Shown here: in pieces, positions 36,284 through 47,831 of the stretch
How positions within the stretch are numbered: position 1 is the first letter of the stretch
Layout of the letters: each line of letters starts with the position of its first letter
From: Elioraea sp.
GTDB taxonomy: Bacteria > Pseudomonadota > Alphaproteobacteria > Acetobacterales > Acetobacteraceae
Length of the DNA: 64,000 nucleotides
Assembly (NCBI RefSeq): GCF_022842375.1
Contig: NZ_JALHPR010000002.1
Location: 248,001-312,000, forward strand
Direction of reading: 5' to 3'
The notes under the pieces: model-generated
Told to the model about the DNA's origin: nothing
Database searches by the model: none
The model's input: the letters and a program-made list of their open reading frames with translations, nothing else
Program-made: the position numbers and the translations under genes

Positions 36284-37879
36284 TCAGGCCGACATTGCAG
36301 CCGGGGCGGTGCGGGCGCGCTTGACCAGCAGCTTGTTCAGCGCGTGCAGGTAGGCGCGGGCGGACGCGACGAGCGTGTCGGTGTCAGCCCCCTGGCCGTC
36401 GACCAGCTTTCCCGCTTCCTCGAGCCGCACGGTCACCTTCGCCTGCGCATCGGTTCCTTCCGTCACCGCGCCGACGGAGTAAAGCTTCAGCTCCGCCTCG
36501 TGCGGGAACAGCATGCGGATCGCCTTGAACGTCGCATCCACCGGGCCGTCGCCAACGGCTTCCGCCTGCTTGGTCTCGCCATCGACATCGAGCTCGAGGA
36601 TCGCGCGCTGCGGCCCCTTCGAGCCCGCCCACACCTCGAGCGAGACGAAACGCACGGCATCATGCGCGCGCACCACCTCGTCGTCGACGAGGGCCACCAC
36701 GTCCTCGTCGAACACGACCTTCTTCACGTCGGCCAGCTTCTTGAAGCGCTGGAACGCATCGTTCAGCGCATTGTCGCCGATGTCGCCGTAGCCGAGCTGC
36801 TTCAGCTTGTCGCGGAACGCCGCGCGGCCGGAATGCTTGCCGAGCACGAGCGACGACTTGGCGAGGCCGACGCTCTCAGGCGTCATGATCTCGTAGGTGC
36901 CCGCGTGCTTCAGCATCCCGTCCTGGTGGATGCCGGCCTCGTGGGCGAAGGCGTTGCGGCCGACGATCGCCTTGTTCGGCTGCACGTCGAATCCCGTGAT
37001 GGTGGCGAGCAGCCGCGAGGTGCGGGTGATGTTCTGCGTCGCGATGCCGCTTGCGTAGGGCATCGCATCGGCGCGCGTGCGCAGCGCCATCGCGAGTTCC
37101 TCGAGCGCCGCGTTGCCCGCGCGCTCGCCGATGCCGTTGACGGTGCACTCGATCTGCCGCACCCCCGCCTTGACGGCCGCAAGCGTATTGGCGACAGCGA
37201 GCCCCAGGTCGTTGTGGCAATGCGCCGAGAAGATCACCTTCTCCGCCCCGGGCACGCGCTCGCGCAGCATGGTGAAGATGGCGGCGAACTCGTCCGGCAC
37301 CGCGTAGCCCACCGTGTCGGGGATGTTGATCGTCGTCGCCCCTGCCTTGATCGCCGCCTCGACGCAGCGGCAGAGGAAGTCGGCTTCGGAGCGCGAGCCA
37401 TCCTCGGCCGACCATTCGACGTCATCGGCATAGTTGCGCGCATGCGTGACACTGGCCGTGACCGCGGCGAGCACGGCATCGGGCTCCATCTGCAGCTTGT
37501 ACTTCATGTGCAACGGGGACGTCGCGATGAAGGTGTGGATACGCTTGCGGCGCGCGGATTTCAGCGCCTCGCCCGCTGCATCGATATCGGCGCGGGCCGA
37601 CCGTGCGAGGCTGCACACCACCGCCCCCTGGATCTTCTCCGAGATCGCCTTCACGGAAGCGAAGTCGCCGGGCGAGGCGATCGCGAAGCCCGCCTCCATC
37701 ACGTCGACGCCGAGGTCCTCAAGCGCCTCGGCCATGCGCAGCTTCTCCTCGAGGTTCATGCTGAACCCCGGGCTCTGCTCACCGTCACGCAGCGTCGTGT
37801 CGAACACGATGACCCGGTTCGGATCGACGCGGCCGAAGGACGGGTGGTCTACGGCATGGGTGTGTTGCGTATCAGTCAT
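36284..37879 (-). CDS. leuA: 2-isopropylmalate synthase
   Basis: 531-aa LeuA: condenses acetyl-CoA with 2-oxoisovalerate, the first committed step of leucine synthesis. The TIM barrel opens with [19 protein letters not shown] (metal Asp, catalytic Arg) and contains the [17 protein letters not shown] metal-binding HxH motif. The C-terminal regulatory domain (after about residue 390), which binds leucine for feedback inhibition, is complete. The ATG at 37879 lies downstream of a leucine-rich leader peptide and inverted repeats, which suggest attenuation control. The precursor comes from the ilv genes at 41-45 kb. Confidence 0.96.
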   Translation of the reverse strand: MTDTQHTHAVDHPSFGRVDPNRVIVFDTTLRDGEQSPGFSMNLEEKLRMAEALEDLGVDVMEAGFAIASPGDFASVKAISEKIQGAVVCSLARSARADIDAAGEALKSARRKRIHTFIATSPLHMKYKLQMEPDAVLAAVTASVTHARNYADDVEWSAEDGSRSEADFLCRCVEAAIKAGATTINIPDTVGYAVPDEFAAIFTMLRERVPGAEKVIFSAHCHNDLGLAVANTLAAVKAGVRQIECTVNGIGERAGNAALEELAMALRTRADAMPYASGIATQNITRTSRLLATITGFDVQPNKAIVGRNAFAHEAGIHQDGMLKHAGTYEIMTPESVGLAKSSLVLGKHSGRAAFRDKLKQLGYGDIGDNALNDAFQRFKKLADVKKVVFDEDVVALVDDEVVRAHDAVRFVSLEVWAGSKGPQRAILELDVDGETKQAEAVGDGPVDATFKAIRMLFPHEAELKLYSVGAVTEGTDAQAKVTVRLEEAGKLVDGQGADTDTLVASARAYLHALNKLLVKRARTAPAAMSA

Positions 37880-37933
37880 GGCGCTTCTTCCTGGTTCTGA
37901 ACGACGTGGCCGGGGAACTCCCCCTGAGCGGTG

Positions 37934-37951
37934 CTTCGCGAAAGCGCGAAG
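37934..37951 (-). promoter_or_regulatory. hairpin in the leuA leader
   Basis: Perfect 7-bp stem CTTCGCG/CGCGAAG with a 4-base loop, starting three bases after the stop of the leucine-rich leader peptide. A second small stem (GGGG-AACT-CCCC, 37912-37923) lies further toward leuA. A ribosome at the leader stop would cover this stem, one stalled at the Leu codons would not. No T-run follows, so transcription termination is not certain. Confidence 0.5.
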
Positions 37952-37954
37952 GCG

Positions 37955-38062
37955 TCACGCCCAGGGGCGGCTAAGTCGAAGGAGAAGGCCAGAAATGAGG
38001 GCGTGATGAGCCGGCACCGAAACGGGCGCAAGGACGCTGGCGCGGGCTGGGCCGTGGCTCAT
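37955..38062 (-). CDS. putative leucine leader peptide of leuA (35 aa)
   Basis: Short frame starting MSHGPARASV and ending ALISGLLLRLSRPWA. Four of five consecutive codons near the end are leucine (CTT CTC CTT CGA CTT), the hallmark of a leu attenuator leader. It lies 75 bases upstream of leuA on the same strand and its stop is three bases before a 7-bp hairpin. Translation may start at the ATG given or at an in-frame GTG 15 codons later; neither has a strong ribosome site. The 303-base leuA/dehydrogenase gap holds this leader and the upstream promoters only. Confidence 0.6.
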   Translation of the reverse strand: MSHGPARASVLAPVSVPAHHALISGLLLRLSRPWA

Positions 38063-38182
38063 GCAATGATTATCCACAGACAAGGGCGTTTCCGCAAGCG
38101 CCCCCCGTTGCCGGCACGGCGGGCTGGACGCAGGATGGCGCCCGCTTCGGGGGAAACCAGTTCCGGAAAGGATCACCGTTTC

Positions 38183-39154
38183 ATGCCGCATGTCCTGCTC
38201 GCCGGCCAGCTGCACAAGGCCGGGCTGTCGCTGCTCGAGGCCCGCCCCGACATCACCTTCGAGACATTGACGCCAGGCTCGCCGGAATTCCCCATCCGGG
38301 TGAAGGAGGCCGATGCGGTTCTGCTCTGGCTCGAGCCGATCACCGAGGCGGTCCTCGCCGCCACGCCGCGGCTGAAGGTCGTTGCGCGCTACGGCGTCGG
38401 ATACGACACGGTCGACATCGCCGCCTGCACCCGCCGCGGCATTCCCGTTGCCGTCGCCAACGGCTCGAATGATCTTTCCGTGGCCGAGCACGCGATGATG
38501 CTGATGCTCGCCGTCGCGCGCCGCACGGTCGAGTACGACGCGAAGGTGCGCAGCGGGCAGTGGCGCCAGGGCCACATGCCGCCGATGCACGAACTTGCCG
38601 GCCGTTCCGTCCTCGTCATCGGCTATGGGCGCATCGGCACGCGGGTGGCCAAGCTCTGCCAGGCCTTCGGCATGAAGGTGTTCGTGCACGACCCTGCCTT
38701 TCCAACGCCGCGCATCGCCGCCGACGGGCACGTTCCGGCACCGGACTGGAAAGCCGTGCTGCCGGAGATGGACGTCGTGACGCTGCATTGCCCGCTGCAC
38801 CCCGGCACCAGGGGGATGATGAACGCCGAGGCGTTCGGCCGGATGAAGCCAACGTCCTGGTTGATCAACACCGCCCGCGGCGGCGTGGTGGATGAGCCGG
38901 CGCTGATCGAGGCGCTCAAGGCCAAGCGCATCGCGGCTGCCGGCCTCGACGTGCTGGTGGTCGAGCCGCCGACGACCGACCATCCGCTGTTCGCGATGGA
39001 GAACGTCGTGCTCGCGCCCCACAACGCGGCGACCCCCGATGAGTGCCTGGCCAAGATGGCGATGCGGTCGGCCCAGAACATCATCGACTGCTTCGACGGC
39101 AAGGTCGACCCGGGCTACCTCGTCAACCCCGAGGTGCTGCGCAAGAACGCCTGA
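38183..39154 (+). CDS. D-isomer-specific 2-hydroxyacid dehydrogenase (first of tandem pair)
   Basis: 323-aa NAD-dependent dehydrogenase of the phosphoglycerate/glyoxylate reductase family, without an ACT domain. It has the GYGRIGTRVAKLCQAFG dinucleotide fold, active-site Arg in INTARGG, Glu in VVEPP and His in APHNAA. It begins MPHVLLAGQLHKAG; the open frame further upstream is not family-like. It is followed after 11 bases by a clear paralogue with the same NPEVLR.NA end. Candidates are 3-phosphoglycerate dehydrogenase (SerA-like; serB is in the window) or a glyoxylate/hydroxypyruvate reductase. Confidence 0.85.
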   Translation: MPHVLLAGQLHKAGLSLLEARPDITFETLTPGSPEFPIRVKEADAVLLWLEPITEAVLAATPRLKVVARYGVGYDTVDIAACTRRGIPVAVANGSNDLSVAEHAMMLMLAVARRTVEYDAKVRSGQWRQGHMPPMHELAGRSVLVIGYGRIGTRVAKLCQAFGMKVFVHDPAFPTPRIAADGHVPAPDWKAVLPEMDVVTLHCPLHPGTRGMMNAEAFGRMKPTSWLINTARGGVVDEPALIEALKAKRIAAAGLDVLVVEPPTTDHPLFAMENVVLAPHNAATPDECLAKMAMRSAQNIIDCFDGKVDPGYLVNPEVLRKNA

Positions 39155-39165
39155 GGAAGACAGCG

Positions 39166-40140
39166 ATGCCCCATGTCCTCTGCCTGCGCGCGATCCACCC
39201 GGATGCGATCGCGCTGATGAAGGCTGCCCCCGGCGTGACGGTCGAGGTGCTCGACCCCGTCACGCCGGAGACACTTGCCGCGCGCATCCCGGAGGCGGAC
39301 GCGGTCACCGTCAGGCTCACCAGGATCGACGCGCCGCTCATCGCACTCGCCCGCAACCTCAGGATCGTCGCGCGCCACGGCGTCGGCTACGACGCGGTGG
39401 ATGTTCCCGCGCTGACCGCCCGCGGCATCCCGCTCACCATCACGCCAGAAGCGAATGCCGGCAGCGTGGCCGAGCATGCGTTGATGCTCATGCTCGCCTG
39501 CGCGCGGCGTGTCACGGGGTATGACCAGCGGCTGCGCGACCTCGGCTGGGGCACCGTGCCGGACATGCCCACGGTCGATCTCGCGGGACGCACGGTGCTC
39601 ATCGTCGGCTTCGGGCGCATCGGCACGCGGGTGGCGAAACTCTGTTCCGCCTTCGGGATGAACATCTCCGTGGTCGACCCGGCCGTTCCCTACAACACCA
39701 TCAAGGGCCTCGGCTATACGCCGGTGGAGGACCTTCGCGCCGCACTCGCCACGGCGGACGTGGTGACGCTGCACTGCCCGGGTGCCGCGGAGAATCGCGG
39801 CATGGTCGATGCAGGGTTCCTCGGCACGATGAGGAAAGGGGCAATCCTGATCAACACCGCCCGCGGCACGCTGGTCGACGAAGCCGCGCTCGCCGATGCG
39901 CTGCGATCCGGCCAGGTCTCCGCGGCCGGGCTCGACGTGTTCACCGAGGAGCCGATGGTCGCGTCGAACCCGGTGCTCGCACTTCCCAACGCCATCATCA
40001 CGCCCCATTCCGCGGCCGGAACAGCCGAGGGCATGCGGCGGATGGCGATGTCGTGCGCCGAGAGCATCCTCGCGCGCTTCGCCGGCACGCTCGACCCCCA
40101 TGTTGTGGTGAACCCCGAGGTGCTTCGGCGCAACGCGTGA
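39166..40140 (+). CDS. D-isomer-specific 2-hydroxyacid dehydrogenase (second of tandem pair)
   Basis: 324-aa paralogue of the preceding gene. NAD site GFGRIGTRVAKLCSAFG, catalytic Arg in INTARGT, Glu in FTEEP and His in TPHSAAG. The GAGGAAGA ribosome site precedes ATG at 39166. Compared with its neighbour the substrate loop after the first strand differs, so the two probably accept different 2-keto acids. It shares one base with the small membrane protein gene downstream (TGATG), pointing to a three-gene transcript. Precise substrate unknown. Confidence 0.85.
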   Translation: MPHVLCLRAIHPDAIALMKAAPGVTVEVLDPVTPETLAARIPEADAVTVRLTRIDAPLIALARNLRIVARHGVGYDAVDVPALTARGIPLTITPEANAGSVAEHALMLMLACARRVTGYDQRLRDLGWGTVPDMPTVDLAGRTVLIVGFGRIGTRVAKLCSAFGMNISVVDPAVPYNTIKGLGYTPVEDLRAALATADVVTLHCPGAAENRGMVDAGFLGTMRKGAILINTARGTLVDEAALADALRSGQVSAAGLDVFTEEPMVASNPVLALPNAIITPHSAAGTAEGMRRMAMSCAESILARFAGTLDPHVVVNPEVLRRNA

Positions 40141-40421
40141 TGCTCTATCGCGCGCTCCTCGGCACCAACCTCGTCGCGGCGGCAATCGCTGCGTTCTTCT
40201 TCCTCTGGGGCGTGGCCGACGGGACCGTGTCGTCGTTCAACATCGGCATCTGGTCGCTGCTGCTCGGCGGCATCGCCGTGATCATCGGTGGCGGAATGGC
40301 GCTCAGGCGGCAGGGAAAGAACAAGGCCGCGAACGCGCTGCTGCTCGTCCTCGCGATGCCGACGGCGGGCTACGCGCTCTTCATCCTGATGATCCTGATC
40401 CTTCAACCACGCTGGAACTGA
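40140..40421 (+). CDS. small membrane protein, unknown
   Basis: 93-aa protein with three likely membrane segments: ALLGTNLVAAAIAAFFFLWGV, SLLLGGIAVIIGGGMALR and ALLLVLAMPTAGYALFILMILIL. A basic stretch RRQGKNKAAN separates the second and third. ATG at 40140 shares its A with the stop of the dehydrogenase gene, so it is probably translated by coupling. No family was recognised; the longer upstream open frame runs inside the dehydrogenase and is not real. Confidence 0.7.
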   Translation: MLYRALLGTNLVAAAIAAFFFLWGVADGTVSSFNIGIWSLLLGGIAVIIGGGMALRRQGKNKAANALLLVLAMPTAGYALFILMILILQPRWN

Positions 40422-40425
40422 CGTG

Positions 40426-41277
40426 TCAGCGGCCGAGGTCCAGGCCCTCGATCCAGGTACGGGCGAGCGCGAGCGGCTGTTCCCAGCCCGTATCGAGCAT
40501 CATCGCATGGCCGATGCGGTCGAGCATCGCGCGGTCGGCGCCGTGGAACCAGGCGGTGCGCAGCACGGCATCGGGCGGCACCAGCGGATCAGCCTTGGCG
40601 CCGAGAACGAGGGTAGGAACGCCGAGAAGCCGCGCGCTTGCCACCGGCCGCGGCCACTGCGCCTCGGCCAGGGCGCGGATGCTTTCGGGCTGCATGCGCG
40701 AGAGATGCGCGGCCGCGTGCCCGTCTTCCATCGCCTCGCCGAACAGGGCATGGCGGAGGCGTGCCGGCGGTGCCACGCCCTCGGCGAGCCATGGCATGCG
40801 CGCCACCTCCTGCCACAGCAGGGGGTCGGTGATCGCCAATCGCATGTTGGCCGCCGCAAGTCCCTCTGCCGGCACCGGGGCCATCAGCACCATTCCGCGG
40901 ATGCGCTGATCGCCGAGCATCATCTGGGCGACGAGGGCGCCCAGCGAATGCGCGACGACGATGACAGGGCCGTCGAGCGCATCAAGAGCGGCGCGCGCGT
41001 CCGCCAGGTAGTCGAGCAGGCCCCAGGTGTGGAGCAGGCCACGGCCCCATGAATTGCCATGGCCGCGGAACGATACGGCCGCGCACCGCCAGCCGGAGGC
41101 GGCAAGGCTGGGCATCGCATGCTCTGCCCAGACCCAGGCGCCGGCAGCAGCGCCGTGCAGGAACAGCAGCGTGGCCGGACGCTGGTCCTCGGGGCCCGCG
41201 AGCAGAAGCTCGAGCCCGTCCGTCTCCGCCGGCGCCGAACGATCCCGGCGCGGGAAGGCGAGGACCTGTCCGGCCAC
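40426..41277 (-). CDS. alpha/beta hydrolase
   Basis: 283-aa serine hydrolase. Oxyanion region FLHGAAAGAWVW, nucleophile elbow VVAHSLGALVAQ (Ser111), acid in LVLGAKADPLVPP and His in DRIGHAMMLD. A lid-like helical insert lies between (ADPLLWQEVARMPWL region). It starts with GTG 10 bases after ilvC on the same strand, so it may be the tail of the ilvIHC transcript, without an obvious link to branched-chain synthesis. Substrate unknown; it faces the small membrane protein gene, four bases away. Confidence 0.8.
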   Translation of the reverse strand: MAGQVLAFPRRDRSAPAETDGLELLLAGPEDQRPATLLFLHGAAAGAWVWAEHAMPSLAASGWRCAAVSFRGHGNSWGRGLLHTWGLLDYLADARAALDALDGPVIVVAHSLGALVAQMMLGDQRIRGMVLMAPVPAEGLAAANMRLAITDPLLWQEVARMPWLAEGVAPPARLRHALFGEAMEDGHAAAHLSRMQPESIRALAEAQWPRPVASARLLGVPTLVLGAKADPLVPPDAVLRTAWFHGADRAMLDRIGHAMMLDTGWEQPLALARTWIEGLDLGR

Positions 41278-41287
41278 GCCGTATGCC

Positions 41288-42400
<1,113 letters not shown>

Positions 42401-42910
42401 TCAGATGCCCCTGGGGCCGCGCGCGATGGCGGCAACGCCGGTGCGGCTCACCTCGACGAGGCCGAGCGGCCGCATCAGGTTGATGAAGGCATCGAGCTTG
42501 TCGGTCGAGCCGGTCATCTCGAAGATGAAGCTTTCCGTCGTGGCATCGACCACGCGGGCGCGGAACGCATCGGCGATGCGCAGCGCCTCGACCCGCCGGT
42601 CGCCGGTGCCGGCGACCTTGATCAGCGCCATCTCGCGCGCGATGTGCGGGCCTTCGATCGTGAGGTCGGACACCTTGTGGATCGGCACGAGGCGGTCGAG
42701 CTGCGCCTTGATCTGCTCGATCACCATCGGCGTGCCGGTGGTCACGATCGTGATGCGGCTCTGGTTCTTGGTCTCGTCGACGGGTGCGACCGTCAGGCTC
42801 TCGATATTGTAGCCGCGGCCGCTGAACAGGCCGATCACGCGCGCGAGCACGCCGGCCTCGTTCTCCACCAGCACGGCCATCACCGCCTGGCGGGTCGTCA
42901 TGTCTGTCAT
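42401..42910 (-). CDS. ilvH: acetolactate synthase small (regulatory) subunit
   Basis: 169 aa. N-terminal ACT domain (VLVENEAGVLARVIGLFSGRGYNIESLTVAP), which binds valine for feedback inhibition, and C-terminal domain (LIKVAG...RVVDATTESFIFEMTGSTDKLDAFI). It activates the large subunit encoded 46 bases upstream. ATG at 42910 gives MTDMTTRQAVMAV; GAGAGAA is upstream. A later ATG at 42901 is possible. Confidence 0.95.
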   Translation of the reverse strand: MTDMTTRQAVMAVLVENEAGVLARVIGLFSGRGYNIESLTVAPVDETKNQSRITIVTTGTPMVIEQIKAQLDRLVPIHKVSDLTIEGPHIAREMALIKVAGTGDRRVEALRIADAFRARVVDATTESFIFEMTGSTDKLDAFINLMRPLGLVEVSRTGVAAIARGPRGI

Positions 42911-42956
42911 CGGAACATTCTCTCGAGGATAAGAATTGCGAAGGGGCGGCGCCCCC

Positions 42957-44780
<1,824 letters not shown>

Positions 44781-44872
44781 GGCGGAAATGTTCCCCGATC
44801 GTTCGTTCCGCCGCGCCGGGCGGGCGTGGCGGTACGCCGCAGCGGGACATCTTCGCTGCCGCGCGGCCGCAC

Positions 44873-45880
44873 CTAAGCGCGGTTGGTGCGGTGCGTCAAC
44901 CCGGCACTGTCAATAAACGCAAATAAAATGGCTCGTTCCTGTTCTGAAAATTGCGCTAGATCCGCGAAACGCGCATGGATCGTATGCAGGCGCGTTGGGG
45001 GCACGATCGTCTGGTGGCGGAACCACGTGTCCTGGCGCTTGGCGTATTGCCGCACCATCGCTTGCCCCTCGGCAATCGCCCGCGCGAGCGGGATGCGCCC
45101 GGCAAGGGCTGCGGCGATGTTCGGCACGCCATGCGCCTTCATCGCCGGCAAGGCCGGGTCGAGCCCGCGGGCGGCAAGCGCGCGCACCTCCTCGGCCGCG
45201 CCTGCCTCAACCATCGCCTCGAACCGCGCATCGATCGCCGCGCGCAGCGGGGCGCGGGGGGGGGCGAGCAGGATCATCGCGGCCCGCCAGGGGGCCGGCG
45301 GCTCGGCCCGCCGCGACCACCAGGTCGAGAGCCCCTCGCCTGTGGCCTGCAAGACTTCCCACGCCCTGATCACCCGCTGGGTGTCACCGGGCTGGAGCCG
45401 CGAGGCCGTCGCCGGGTCAGCCGCCGCCAGCCGTGCATGCAGCGCTGCGGCCCCGATCGCCGCGGCAAGCGCGCGCGCCTCCTGTCGCATCGCCTCGGGC
45501 ACGGGCGGGATCGCGCCGATGCCGTTGACCAGCGCCGAGAGCCAGAGCCCCGTGCCGCCGCAGAGGATGGGCAGCCGCCCCGCCGTGCGGGCCTCGTCCA
45601 TCGCCGCCAACGCCGCACCGCGCCACCAGCCGGCCGAGGCAGCGTCGGCCGCATCGCGCACGCCATAGAGGGCATGCGGCACAGCCGCCTCCTCCGCCGG
45701 CGTCGGTCGTGCGGTGAGGATGCGAAGATCGCGATACACCTGCATGGAATCGGCATTGATCACCACGCCGCCCAAGCGCTCGGCGAGCAGCATCGCCAGC
45801 GCGGATTTGCCGCTCGCCGTCGGGCCGGCGACGATCAGCGCCGCATCACCGCGCGTTGGCGCACTCGCTTGCGCGTTCAT
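44873..45880 (-). CDS. miaA: tRNA dimethylallyltransferase
   Basis: 335 aa; transfers the dimethylallyl group to A37 of tRNAs reading UNN codons. P-loop IVAGPTASGKSAL near residue 18, the INADSMQVYRDLRILTARPT substrate segment, GGTGLWLSALVNGI, and the C-terminal RQYAKRQDTWFRH stretch are all typical. Starts only 23 bases from the divergent serB, so the promoters overlap the starts of both genes. Probably cotranscribed with ilvIHC downstream. Confidence 0.95.
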   Translation of the reverse strand: MNAQASAPTRGDAALIVAGPTASGKSALAMLLAERLGGVVINADSMQVYRDLRILTARPTPAEEAAVPHALYGVRDAADAASAGWWRGAALAAMDEARTAGRLPILCGGTGLWLSALVNGIGAIPPVPEAMRQEARALAAAIGAAALHARLAAADPATASRLQPGDTQRVIRAWEVLQATGEGLSTWWSRRAEPPAPWRAAMILLAPPRAPLRAAIDARFEAMVEAGAAEEVRALAARGLDPALPAMKAHGVPNIAAALAGRIPLARAIAEGQAMVRQYAKRQDTWFRHQTIVPPTRLHTIHARFADLAQFSEQERAILFAFIDSAGLTHRTNRA

Positions 45881-45903
45881 CGCCGCCCCGCCATGGTCCG
45901 CCG

Positions 45904-46803
45904 ATGGAGCATGTGTTGACGTTGATCGCCTCCCCCGGCGGAGGATCGCTTGACCGCGCCGCGCTCGAGACGTCGCGCGAGGCCTTGCGTGGCCTCGGGG
46001 CCGTCGTCGGCTCGCCGCGCTGGCTGAAGCAAGGCGAGGCGGCCGACCTGCCCTTCGACGACATGGCGCCGGACGCCGCCGAGGCAGCCGCCCGCCACGC
46101 GATCGGCCCCGGCCTCGACCTCGTGGCGCAGCGTGCGGAGGGGCGGCGGAAGAAGCTGCTCGTCGCCGACATGGACAGCACCATGGTGATCGGCGAGACG
46201 CTCGACGAACTCGCGGACCTCGCCGGGCTGAAGCCCGCGATCGCCGCGATCACCGCGCGCGCCATGAACGGCGAGCTCGACTTCGCCGCCGCCCTGCGGG
46301 AGCGCGTGGCGATGCTGGCAGGACTTCCCGAGACGGCACTGGCCGAGACGCATGCGCGCATCGCGATGATGCCGGGTGCGGCAACGCTGGTGGCCACCAT
46401 GCGGGCCAACGGCGCTTATTGCGCACTCGTCTCCGGCGGGTTCCGCTATTTCACGACGCGGGTTGCCGCGACCCTGGGCTTCGACACCGACCAGGGCAAC
46501 GACCTCGTGGTCGAGCGCGGCGTTCTCGCGGGCACGGTCGCAGAACCGATCCTCGACAAGGACGCCAAGCTCGCCACGCTGCGCAGCCTCGCCGGCGCGC
46601 GGGGCCTGCCGCTCGCAGCAACCCTGACGGTGGGCGACGGCGCGAACGACCTGCCGATGCTGCTCGCCGCCGGCCTCGGCGTCGCCTATTGCGCCAAGCC
46701 CGCGGTCGCTGCCGCGGCGCGCGTGCGCATCGATCACGGCGACCTCACCGCCCTTCTCTATGCCCAGGGCTATGCGGCCGACGAATTCGTCACGCAAGCG
46801 TGA
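45904..46803 (+). CDS. serB: phosphoserine phosphatase
   Basis: 299-aa HAD phosphatase releasing phosphate from O-phosphoserine, last step of serine synthesis. Catalytic motif I DMDSTMVIGETLDEL (Asp nucleophile and acid), motif II LVSGGFRYF, motif III lysine in LDKDAKL, and motif IV VGDGANDLPML. A short N-terminal ACT-like region of about 75 residues precedes it. ATG at 45904 is close to the divergent miaA start; the upstream open frame overlaps miaA and is not used. Confidence 0.95.
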   Translation: MEHVLTLIASPGGGSLDRAALETSREALRGLGAVVGSPRWLKQGEAADLPFDDMAPDAAEAAARHAIGPGLDLVAQRAEGRRKKLLVADMDSTMVIGETLDELADLAGLKPAIAAITARAMNGELDFAAALRERVAMLAGLPETALAETHARIAMMPGAATLVATMRANGAYCALVSGGFRYFTTRVAATLGFDTDQGNDLVVERGVLAGTVAEPILDKDAKLATLRSLAGARGLPLAATLTVGDGANDLPMLLAAGLGVAYCAKPAVAAAARVRIDHGDLTALLYAQGYAADEFVTQA

Positions 46804-46878
46804 CCATCCGCACGCGGGAACCCGTGCTGGCCTCCAGCCGTTCGTCGTGACCAGCAACATCGACGGGGGACATGCGGA

Positions 46879-47589
46879 ATGTTCGGACTTGGCCTGCGCA
46901 AACGCGCAGCGCGGATGCTTCGTGGCCGGACTGGACAGCTGGTCGATGCCGTGCGCGAGGAGGGCCTGACATTTCTTGTCGAGGCTCGGTTCGACGTGCT
47001 GCGGCGCTGCCTCGCGGCAGCCGATGACCGCGCCGTTCCAGGCGACGTGGTCGAGGCCGGCGTTGCAGCAGGCGGCTCGGCGATCGTGCTCGCCTCCCTC
47101 GCCCGCCCCCGCCGCCGCTTCGCCGGGTTCGACGTGTTCGGCATGATCCCGCCGCCAGGCGAGCTGGACTCGCCCGATGCGCATGCACGCCACGCCATTA
47201 TCCGGGAGCGGCGGGCCGAGGGCATTGCGGGCCGGCCCTACTACGGCTACGTCGATGACCTCCACGGCGAGGTCGTCGCCGCGTTCGCGCGCCACGGCAT
47301 CGCCGTCGACGGCACGGATGTTAAGCTTGTGCGCGGCCTCTTCGGTGAGACCATGCCGGCCGAACTTCCCGAGCGGATCGCCTTCGCGCATCTCGATTGC
47401 GACTGGTACGACCCGGTGCTGACCGTGCTGCGCGCCGTCGCGCCCCGCGTCCCGCCGGGCGGATCGATCGTGCTTGACGACTACGGCGACTACGGTGGCT
47501 GTCGCCGGGCGGTGACTGACTTCCTGGCAGACGCCCCCGGCTTCACCCTCATCGCCACGACGCCCACGGCGGTTTTGCGGCGACGCTGA
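46879..47589 (+). CDS. TylF/MycF-type O-methyltransferase
   Basis: 236-aa SAM-dependent methyltransferase. GDVVEAGVAAGGSAIVLA is the SAM-binding start; AFAHLDCDWYDPVLTVL and PPGGSIVLDDYGDYGGCRRAVTDF match the macrocin O-methyltransferase family, whose acid pair binds Mg2+. Known members methylate sugar hydroxyls in antibiotics and in surface glycans; the target here is unknown. ATG at 46879 has GGGGGAC upstream. Its last codons and stop form the beginning of a 48-bp tandem repeat array. Confidence 0.85.
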   Translation: MFGLGLRKRAARMLRGRTGQLVDAVREEGLTFLVEARFDVLRRCLAAADDRAVPGDVVEAGVAAGGSAIVLASLARPRRRFAGFDVFGMIPPPGELDSPDAHARHAIIRERRAEGIAGRPYYGYVDDLHGEVVAAFARHGIAVDGTDVKLVRGLFGETMPAELPERIAFAHLDCDWYDPVLTVLRAVAPRVPPGGSIVLDDYGDYGGCRRAVTDFLADAPGFTLIATTPTAVLRRR

Positions 47590-47782
47590 GGGCGCCGCCG
47601 CAGGATCGCGAAGCCTCCCGGCGGGGGGCGACGCTGAGGGCGCCGCCGCAGCATCGCAAAGCCTCCCGGCGGGGGGCGACGCTGAGGGCGCCGCCGCAGG
47701 ATCGCAAAGCCTCCCGGCGGGGGGCGCCGCTGAGGGCGCCGCCGCAGGATCGCAAAGCCTCCCGGCGGGGGGCGACGCTGAG
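47581..47782. repeat. 48-bp tandem repeat array, four units plus a partial fifth
   Basis: Unit starts at 47581, 47629, 47677 and 47725, each beginning CGACGCTGAGGGCGCC (unit 4 has CGCCGCTGAG); a 10-base partial copy begins at 47773. Units differ at only a few positions. Each contains GCCTCCC-GGC-GGGGGGC, able to form a 7-bp stem with one T-G pair. Unit 1 includes the stop of the upstream methyltransferase gene (47587-47589). The array lies between convergent genes, so bidirectional transcription end or REP-like function is plausible. No CRISPR features. Confidence 0.9.
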
Positions 47783-47831
47783 ACCAGCGCCGCCGCACCC
47801 GAAGCACGCCCCACGCCGAAGGGCAGCCGCG

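Noticed and set aside
44781-44872. Possible branched-chain leader peptide before ilvI
   Set aside because: I found no frame rich in Ile, Val or Leu codons in this gap and no clear terminator stem.
47581-47782. 48-bp repeats as a CRISPR array
   Set aside because: Units are directly adjacent with no spacers, and no cas genes are in the window.
45877-47814. 645-codon open frame on the minus strand with Ala/Pro/Arg-rich repeats
   Set aside because: It is antisense to serB and the TylF-type gene, both with clear family motifs, and its repeats are only the 48-bp DNA repeat read in one frame. High G+C leaves antisense frames open.
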